From the NCBI GenBank assembly GCA_964495705.1, contig CAZBWS010000008.1:1-58348 (forward strand): DNA of 58,348 nucleotides. The letters run 5' to 3'. The translations under genes and the position numbers were made by a program. The DNA is from CAZBWS01 sp964495705. GTDB lineage: Bacteria; Pseudomonadota; Gammaproteobacteria; HTCC5015. Below are positions 53,033 through 58,348 of this stretch, piece after piece (within the stretch, counting starts at the first letter, position 1; every line of letters begins with the position of its first letter). The notes beneath the pieces were generated by a model. It did no database searches and was not told the DNA's origin. It saw nothing but the letters and a program-made list of their open reading frames with translations.

Positions 53033-53056
53033 GCGCATCCGCTGATGCGGATACGC
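53033..53056. terminator. Inverted word pair after tetR-type gene
   Basis: GCGCATCCGC (53033-53042) and GCGGATACGC (53047-53056) pair at 9 of 10 positions around TGAT. The right arm contains an exact ATGCGGATA (53045). It begins 13 bp after the stop of the minus-strand regulator. Confidence 0.55.
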
Positions 53057-53068
53057 TATTTGATGTGT

Positions 53069-53743
53069 TTATGCTGACGCTTTGACCGCGCCTAAAGCCT
53101 CGGCAGCCAGATTGTCAGCCAACATACCGGCAGCAATAAAGTCGATAAACTGGTCTAAAATCTCTTCTTGGCTGCCACCACTGAGGTCACCGAAGAAGGT
53201 GTTGTGCATATATTCAAGGTCAGCTAAACCGTGAATGGCGCTGATCCATGTAAATATCAACTGACGACGTAGACGAATGCGAGCCATATGTGGCAGGGCG
53301 ACAGCCATTAATTCATCGAGCATCTCAAAGGTAGGCCCGTGGTGCTTATTGATCAGCTCTTGAATCTGCGGGTCGGCTTCTACTGCAAGACGTGCATAAA
53401 ACTTAACCGCATGGGGGCCGAAGGCCTTTTCTTTGTAAAGGTTGATGTAAGGGCTGTAGAAGCCTTTTAATATACCCTTGGCATCGGCGTCGCCACTGCG
53501 TACACGCTCCTGCACAGTACTGAACTCTTCCGCACGCAGGTTTTTGATTTCTTTATTTAAATAAATAATTAGAGCCTCAAGAAGGCCTAGTTTATTACCA
53601 AAATGGTAATGTGCTGCACCAGAGTTCTTAGTACCCGCTAATACATTGATGTTACGCATGGAGACGCCATGTATACCCTGTTCGGCAAATAGCTCTAAGG
53701 CGGCAAGTATCAGGCGTTCTTTAATGTCTAGTGTTTGATTCAT
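53069..53743 (-). CDS. TetR family transcriptional regulator
   Basis: The 224-residue protein has a clear TetR HTH (RLILAALELFAEQGIHGVSMRNINVLAGTKNSGAAHYHFGNKLGLLEALI) and a long C-terminal domain with IFTWISAIHGLADLEYM. Two 16-bp operator-like palindromes lie upstream at 53834-53879. It is divergent from the DUF445-prpC-acnD side, so it may repress itself and DUF445; the ligand is unknown. Confidence 0.88.
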   Translation of the reverse strand: MNQTLDIKERLILAALELFAEQGIHGVSMRNINVLAGTKNSGAAHYHFGNKLGLLEALIIYLNKEIKNLRAEEFSTVQERVRSGDADAKGILKGFYSPYINLYKEKAFGPHAVKFYARLAVEADPQIQELINKHHGPTFEMLDELMAVALPHMARIRLRRQLIFTWISAIHGLADLEYMHNTFFGDLSGGSQEEILDQFIDFIAAGMLADNLAAEALGAVKASA

Positions 53744-53833
53744 AAATTATCCATATATCGTAACTTTCAATGCGGCAATCTTGCCGATAAAAACTTGAGT
53801 AAAAAAACTAATTTGTTTATTTATGTTAAGCGT

Positions 53834-53879
53834 AATCATTCAAGTGATTCATACTGTCGTTTAAATCACTTAAATGATT
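53834..53879. promoter_or_regulatory. Tandem operator palindromes upstream of the TetR gene
   Basis: AATCATTCAAGTGATT (53834-53849) and AATCACTTAAATGATT (53864-53879) share outer arms AATCA/TGATT and are near-perfect inverted copies of each other. They are spaced 30 bp apart, about three helical turns. This suits cooperative binding of TetR dimers. Confidence 0.65.
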
Positions 53880-53969
53880 GTAATAACTAGCCTTATTGGC
53901 GCTTTGATCAGATAGTGGCGCGTCATACGCGGGTCTAAATTTGGGAAATGCCCTTGCGCTGGTGTACTC

Positions 53970-55229
53970 TTGTGCACTTTATCATCTAGGCCGGTCATCT
54001 TTGGGCTATTTTTTGTGCAAGAAAGTTTAAGTAATACTGAATTTTGGCGCTATTTGAGCATCCCTTTCGTGGCTGCGATACTGGGCTGGGCGACTAATTG
54101 GTTGGCGATTAAGCTGACTTTTTGGCCTGTGACCTTTAAGGGGATTAAGCCTTGGCTGGGCTGGCAGGGCATAGTGCCGCGCAAAGCGGCAAAGATGGCC
54201 CAAATAGCCGCCGACAAGTCCATTAATCGCATTGGCAATTTACAAGAGTTAGCCGATAAAATTGGCATAGATGCGATTACAGATCAGATTGTCAATCATG
54301 CAGACCCGCGAATAGAGGAGCTGGTTGATGAGGTGATGGCGGAGGACTTTGATGAGATTTGGCAGCGCGCCCCGACTGTAATTAAGCAACAGGTTTATCA
54401 CACGGTACGCCAACATTTACCTTATACCATGGAAGATACCGTGTTTGAGGTAGTGGAACAGATTGACGATATGATCGATATGACCGAGATGGTCGTTGAT
54501 GCCCTTACTCAGCGCCCTGAAGTGCTCAATCGCATGTTTTTAGAGAGCGGCCAGAAAGAGCTCAGCTTCATTGTCTATTCAGGCTTATATTTTGGTGCAA
54601 TTTTTGGGCTGATACAGTTATTCATCTGGTGTTTAATTCCTCTGGCTTGGGTACTTCCGGCCTTTGGTTTCTTGGTGGGCTTTGCAACCAATTGGCTGGC
54701 GATTAATATTATATTTCGCCCTTTACGACCATTTAGGCTGGGTAAGTGGGTGATTCAAGGCAGGTTCCTACGTCGTCAAAAAGAGGTGGCGGCCAGTTAT
54801 AGCCATATACTCGCCAGCGAATTGATTACGGCGCCACAAATTCTTAATACTATGCTCAATGGCTCCCATGCGGATGCTCTAGAAAGCTTTATTCAATTAC
54901 GCGTAAAAGAAGTGCTGAAAGAGTTTGGCATACAAGAAAGTTTAGTGAACACTTTCTTAGGTGAAGGTGCGCTAGATAAAATAGGCGCATCTATGACGCG
55001 CTTATACCTACGTCGTGCTGTGGAGCCCTTTGAGGATGAGGTGTTTACTCAGGCGCGTTCTCAGCAAGTTGAAAAGCTACTGCGAGATAAAATTTCCAAT
55101 TTAAGCCCTGAAGAATTTCAGGAAATTTTACGCCCCGCCTTTCAAGAAGATGAGTGGACATTAATTTTTGTTGGCGCGAGCATTGGCCTATTGGCTGGCT
55201 TTGCCCAATTGTTTTTTATATTTAGTTAA
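53970..55229 (+). CDS. DUF445 family membrane protein
   Basis: Up to 419 residues are encoded from ATG 53970; an in-frame GTG at 54015 (VQESLSNTEFWRY) would remove a doubtful leader. Two near-repeat segments, GWATNWLAIKLTFWPV and GFATNWLAINIIFRPL, each with a membrane helix, and a C-terminal helix (IFVGASIGLLAGFAQLFFIF) are typical of DUF445 (YheB-like). The long charged helical regions lie between. Function is unknown. It precedes prpC by 38 bp. Confidence 0.85.
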   Translation: MCTLSSRPVIFGLFFVQESLSNTEFWRYLSIPFVAAILGWATNWLAIKLTFWPVTFKGIKPWLGWQGIVPRKAAKMAQIAADKSINRIGNLQELADKIGIDAITDQIVNHADPRIEELVDEVMAEDFDEIWQRAPTVIKQQVYHTVRQHLPYTMEDTVFEVVEQIDDMIDMTEMVVDALTQRPEVLNRMFLESGQKELSFIVYSGLYFGAIFGLIQLFIWCLIPLAWVLPAFGFLVGFATNWLAINIIFRPLRPFRLGKWVIQGRFLRRQKEVAASYSHILASELITAPQILNTMLNGSHADALESFIQLRVKEVLKEFGIQESLVNTFLGEGALDKIGASMTRLYLRRAVEPFEDEVFTQARSQQVEKLLRDKISNLSPEEFQEILRPAFQEDEWTLIFVGASIGLLAGFAQLFFIFS

Positions 55230-55267
55230 AGCCTAAGCGGCTAGATCAAGAAGAGAGAGAGAAGAAA

Positions 55268-56398
55268 ATGGCGACAAATACAGCAGGCCTACGCGGCCAA
55301 GTTGCAGGTAAAACAGCACTATCCACCGTTGGCGTATCTGGCTCCGGCTTAACGTACTGTGGTTATGATGTTAAAGACTTGGCAGAGAACTGTGCTTTTG
55401 AAGAAGTGGCGTATCTGCTATTAAAAGGTGCATTACCAACACAGGCCGAGCTAGATGCTTATAAGGCGAGCTTGAAAGCACAGCGAGGTTTGCCACAGGC
55501 CTTGAAAACCGTACTAGAGCAAATCCCCGCAGACGCTCATCCTATGGATGTGATGCGTACCGGTTGCTCCATGCTGGGTAACTTGGAAGGTGAAGATAAC
55601 CGTGAGATTGGTGTTTTCCCTGACCAGTCAGAGAAAATTGACCGCTTACTTGCCGCTTTCCCTGGCATTATCTGCTATTGGTACCGCTTTAGTCATGATG
55701 GCGTACGCATTGAAACCGAAACGGACGACGACAGCATCGGTGCACAGTTTCTACATATGTTGCGCGGCGAAAAACCGAATGCATTGCACGAGCAGGTGAT
55801 GAATGTTTCGCTGATTCTATATGCAGAGCACGAGTTCAACGCATCCACCTTTACCGCTCGCGTCTGTGCTTCTACTTTGTCAGATATCCACTCCTGCATC
55901 ACCGGTGCGATCGGTACCTTGCGCGGCCCACTACACGGCGGCGCTAACGAAGCGGCGATGGAGTTGATCGAGAAGATGAATAATGCCGATCACGCTGAAG
56001 AAGAAATCATGGGCATGCTAGCTCGCAAGGATAAGATTATGGGCTTTGGCCATGCAATCTATCGCGAGTCAGATCCACGTAACGACATTATCAAAGGTTG
56101 GTCGGAGAAGTTGGCAGCGGATGTCAACGATACGGTTTTATATCCTGTGTCCGTACGTTGTGAAGAAGTGATGTGGCGCGAGAAGAAGTTGTTCTGTAAC
56201 GCCGACTTCTTCCACGCATCGGCTTACCACTTCATGGGTATTCCAACGAAATTATTCACACCAATCTTTGTCATGTCTCGCCTAACGGGTTGGGCAGGAC
56301 ACGTGATGGAGCAGCGTGCGGACAACCGCATTATTCGTCCATCGGCTGAGTACACCGGCGAAGATATGCGCGTTGTACCTGCGATTGCTGATCGATAA
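55268..56398 (+). CDS. prpC: 2-methylcitrate synthase
   Basis: The 376-residue citrate-synthase fold enzyme has the PrpC N-terminus (AGLRGQVAGKTALSTVGVSGSGLTYCGYDVKDLAE), HEFNASTFTARVCASTLSD, GPLHGGANEAAM, GFGHAIYRESDPRNDII and the C-terminal TGWAGHVMEQRADNRIIRP. It condenses propionyl-CoA with oxaloacetate. Strong ribosome site GAGAGAGAAG precedes it. acnD follows after a 142-bp gap that holds an inverted repeat element. prpB is not found next to it. Confidence 0.95.
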   Translation: MATNTAGLRGQVAGKTALSTVGVSGSGLTYCGYDVKDLAENCAFEEVAYLLLKGALPTQAELDAYKASLKAQRGLPQALKTVLEQIPADAHPMDVMRTGCSMLGNLEGEDNREIGVFPDQSEKIDRLLAAFPGIICYWYRFSHDGVRIETETDDDSIGAQFLHMLRGEKPNALHEQVMNVSLILYAEHEFNASTFTARVCASTLSDIHSCITGAIGTLRGPLHGGANEAAMELIEKMNNADHAEEEIMGMLARKDKIMGFGHAIYRESDPRNDIIKGWSEKLAADVNDTVLYPVSVRCEEVMWREKKLFCNADFFHASAYHFMGIPTKLFTPIFVMSRLTGWAGHVMEQRADNRIIRPSAEYTGEDMRVVPAIADR

Positions 56399-56414
56399 AA
56401 AATATTAAAAAACG

Positions 56415-56514
56415 GTCGTCCTGAGTGGAGCGAAGCACAATCGAAGGATCTAGGTAACTGAAAAATACGGTTAGCCAGATCCTTCCACTACGCTCACGCT
56501 TCGGTCAGGATGAC
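56415..56514. repeat. 100-bp intergenic inverted-repeat element (CCTGAG...GGATCT type)
   Basis: The left end reads GTCGTCCTGAGTGGAGCGAA and runs to CGAAGGATCT. The right end, read on the other strand, is GTCATCCTGACCGAAGCGTG and runs to GGAAGGATCT. The imperfect arms are about 37 bp with a short centre. Intergenic repeats with CCTGAGCGAAGCGAAGGATCT-like ends are widespread in bacterial genomes. It sits within the prpC-acnD operon and could form an mRNA hairpin. Confidence 0.75.
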
Positions 56515-56540
56515 AATGAGATAACCAAGCGACTTAAAAA

Positions 56541-58348
56541 ATGAATACTGAATTCCGTAAACCTCTGCCCGGCACTGATGTCGATTTCTTTGATACACAA
56601 GCGGCTGTAGAAGCCATTGCCGCTGGCGCCTACGCCAAGCTATCTTACACCTCTCGTGTATTAGCTGAGCAATTGGTGCGACGCTGTGACCCCGCAACAT
56701 TAACGGACTCTTTGAAGCAGTTAATCGAGTGCAAGCGTGACTTGGATTTTCCTTGGTATCCTGCGCGTGTGGTGTGCCACGACATTCTTGGGCAAACCGC
56801 ATTGGTTGATCTGGCGGGTTTACGTGACGCGATTGCGGAGAAGGGCGGCGACCCTGCGAAGGTCAATCCAGTGGTTCCTACACAGCTGATTGTTGATCAC
56901 TCCCTTGCGGTAGATCACGGTGGAATGGATCCAGACGCTTTCGAGAAAAACCGTGCTATTGAAGACCGTCGTAACGAAGATCGTTTTCATTTTATTAACT
57001 GGACGAAAACCGCCTTTGAAAATATTGATGTCATCCCTGCGGGTAATGGCATCATGCACCAGATCAACCTGGAAAAGATGTCGCCGGTGATTCAGAATCG
57101 TGACGGTGTTGCTTATCCTGACACCTGTGTCGGTACAGACAGCCACACGCCACATACGGACTCACTCGGTGTGATCTCTATTGGTGTCGGTGGTCTTGAA
57201 GCGGAGACCGTTATGCTAGGTCGTCCCTCCATGATGCGCTTGCCCGATATCGTTGGTGTTGAGCTAACCGGTCAGCGCCAGCCGGGTATTACCGCAACGG
57301 ACATCGTTCTAGAGTTAACCGAGTTCTTACGTAAGGAGCGAGTCGTTGGTGCTTACCTAGAGTTCTATGGCGAGGGTACGAAAGGCCTAACGATTGGTGA
57401 CCGTGCAACGATTACCAATATGACGCCAGAGTATGGAGCAACGGCAGCGATGTTTTATATCGACAGCCAGACTATCGATTATTTAAAACTCACTGGTCGT
57501 GAGCCAGAGCAGGTGGCCTTGGTTGAACAATACGCCAAGCAAACGGGTCTATGGGCAGACACATTAGAGCAAGCAGAGTACGAACGTGTATTAAGCTTCG
57601 ACCTATCTGCTGTTGGCCGCAATATGGCAGGGCCATCTAATCCTCACGCCCGTGTTTCTACGGCTGACCTTGCTGCTAAAGGTATAGCAGGAAAGTGGGA
57701 GGAGAAAGAAGGCGAGATGCCCGATGGTGCAGTGATCATCGCTGCTATTACTAGTTGTACTAACACTAGTAACCCACGCAACGTAGTTGCTGCGGGTTTA
57801 CTCGCACGCAAGGCGAATGAGCTGGGCTTGATCCGCAAGCCTTGGGTGAAGTCTTCCTTCGCACCGGGTTCTAAAGTGGCTGAGCTTTACTTGAAAGAGT
57901 CAGGGCTATTGCCCGAGCTAGAAAATCTAGGCTTCGGCATCGTCGCCTTTGCATGTACTACCTGTAACGGTATGAGTGGTGTTTTGGATCCTGTGATTCA
58001 AAAAGAAATCATCGATCGAGACCTATATTCGACTGCGGTACTTTCCGGCAATCGTAACTTTGATGGTCGCATTCACCCCTACGCCAAGCAGGCTTTCTTG
58101 GCATCGCCACCACTCGTTGTGGCTTACGCGATTGCCGGTACGATTCGTTTTGACATTGAAAAAGACGTGCTTGGCCAAGATCAAAATGGCAACGACATTA
58201 CCCTGAAAGACATCTGGCCTTCTGATGAAGAGATTGATCAGATCGTTAGCGAGTTTGTAAAGCCCGAACAGTTCCGCTCTATTTACATTCCTATGTTTGA
58301 CCTAGGCGCCGTAGAAAAAGCACCGAGTCCGTTATATGACTGGCGTGA
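56541..58348 (+). CDS. acnD: Fe/S-dependent 2-methylisocitrate dehydratase AcnD (cut by window end)
   Basis: The frame is open from ATG 56541 to the window end (602 residues; the full family length is about 860). It shows the AcnD start NTEFRKPLPGTDVDFFDTQAAVEAI, DTCVGTDSHTPHTDSLGVISIGVGGLEAE and the cluster cysteines in TSCTNTSNPRNV and CTTCNGMSG. It dehydrates 2-methylcitrate together with PrpF in propionate use. It follows prpC as in prpC-acnD-prpF operons; prpF would lie beyond the window. Confidence 0.95.
   Translation, partial: MNTEFRKPLPGTDVDFFDTQAAVEAIAAGAYAKLSYTSRVLAEQLVRRCDPATLTDSLKQLIECKRDLDFPWYPARVVCHDILGQTALVDLAGLRDAIAEKGGDPAKVNPVVPTQLIVDHSLAVDHGGMDPDAFEKNRAIEDRRNEDRFHFINWTKTAFENIDVIPAGNGIMHQINLEKMSPVIQNRDGVAYPDTCVGTDSHTPHTDSLGVISIGVGGLEAETVMLGRPSMMRLPDIVGVELTGQRQPGITATDIVLELTEFLRKERVVGAYLEFYGEGTKGLTIGDRATITNMTPEYGATAAMFYIDSQTIDYLKLTGREPEQVALVEQYAKQTGLWADTLEQAEYERVLSFDLSAVGRNMAGPSNPHARVSTADLAAKGIAGKWEEKEGEMPDGAVIIAAITSCTNTSNPRNVVAAGLLARKANELGLIRKPWVKSSFAPGSKVAELYLKESGLLPELENLGFGIVAFACTTCNGMSGVLDPVIQKEIIDRDLYSTAVLSGNRNFDGRIHPYAKQAFLASPPLVVAYAIAGTIRFDIEKDVLGQDQNGNDITLKDIWPSDEEIDQIVSEFVKPEQFRSIYIPMFDLGAVEKAPSPLYDWR

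Larger units (their letters stand above)
1816..53053. repeat. Dispersed 9-bp word ATGCGGATA, candidate DNA uptake sequence (29 exact copies)
   Basis: Exact copies on + begin at 1816, 4574, 6807, 8764, 10639, 11797, 16632, 19735, 20596, 28095, 41361, 50868 and 53045. Copies on - (read as TATCCGCAT) begin at 3378, 8786, 10414, 14370, 15376, 18690, 20874, 24222, 24439, 25824, 33207, 37673, 41096, 42373, 45368 and 49747. With equal base frequencies a given 9-mer would occur about 0.45 times on both strands of this window. Flanks extend the word towards A-ATGCGGATA-G(G)CTG. Twenty copies lie in genes and nine between genes, although most of the window is coding. One-mismatch copies (for example 19756, 23974, 24944, 37640, 44735, 49727, 54868) are not clearly above chance except where paired. 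The count was made by eye and may miss a copy. Confidence 0.9.

Noticed and set aside
1816..53053. ATGCGGATA as a Chi, KOPS or restriction-type word
   Set aside because: Chi and KOPS words are strongly oriented with replication, while this word is strand-balanced. It is not a palindrome, and paired use at gene ends is not a feature of those words. A methylation site cannot be fully excluded.

Overview
This window is chromosomal DNA of a gammaproteobacterium. Gene content and order look like Pseudomonadales/Cellvibrionales: pilR-pilS near bamD-rluD-pgeF-clpB, bcp-dapA-bamC, xseB-ispA-dxs, and ruvC-ruvA. An alkane/xylene-type monooxygenase with its reductase suggests a marine, possibly hydrocarbon-using relative (Spongiibacteraceae-like). 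The taxonomic call is inference from synteny. There are no rRNA or tRNA genes, no phage and no transposase. One 100-N assembly gap lies at 49038-49137.

Layout. 1-4.4 kb: type IV pilus genes reading leftward (pilS, pilR, pilA, start of pilB), with a near-consensus sigma-54 promoter before pilA. 4.5-15 kb: nadE, bamD, rluD-pgeF, a DUF4126 membrane protein, a TetR regulator, clpB with a heat-shock-like promoter, and lytic transglycosylase slt. 15-23 kb: an alpha/beta hydrolase, cytochrome c4, aspS, nadA, a lipase-like protein, ruvC-ruvA without ruvB, a 46-residue membrane peptide, and ung. 23-29 kb: a probable CsrA/RsmA-sponge sRNA, DUF3108, purN, purM, DUF2066, hda, DUF2069, wrbA and an arsC-like gene. 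29-39.7 kb: a LysM lipoprotein, an orphan PilB/GspE ATPase, a Nudix hydrolase, proS, two tandem DUF4124 genes, an AI-2E-type permease, a PIN-PhoH ATPase, bcp, dapA and a very short BamC-like lipoprotein. 39.7-42.8 kb: the isoprenoid cluster dxs, ispA, xseB. 43-50.6 kb: an AlkB/XylM-like hydroxylase and XylA-like reductase, a large animal-type haem peroxidase, a lipid A acyltransferase gene split by the gap, and a sterol-desaturase family protein. 50.7-58.3 kb: an AraC regulator, an OmpA lipoprotein, a TetR regulator, a DUF445 protein, and the methylcitrate-cycle genes prpC and acnD (cut by the window end).

The most striking signal is not a gene. The 9-mer ATGCGGATA occurs 29 times exactly (13 on +, 16 on -), where about 0.4 would be expected by chance. 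It is often extended to AATGCGGATAG(G)CTG. It sits in unrelated housekeeping genes, where it repeatedly encodes the peptide Asn-Ala-Asp-x-Leu. It also sits between genes, where two copies are paired head-to-head a few bases after stop codons and form terminator-like hairpins. Strand balance, dispersal, abundance and paired use as terminators are the hallmarks of DNA uptake sequences in Neisseriaceae (DUS) and Pasteurellaceae (USS). The word differs from both. I propose a candidate new uptake-sequence system; type IV pilus genes, the machinery used for uptake, lie in the same window.
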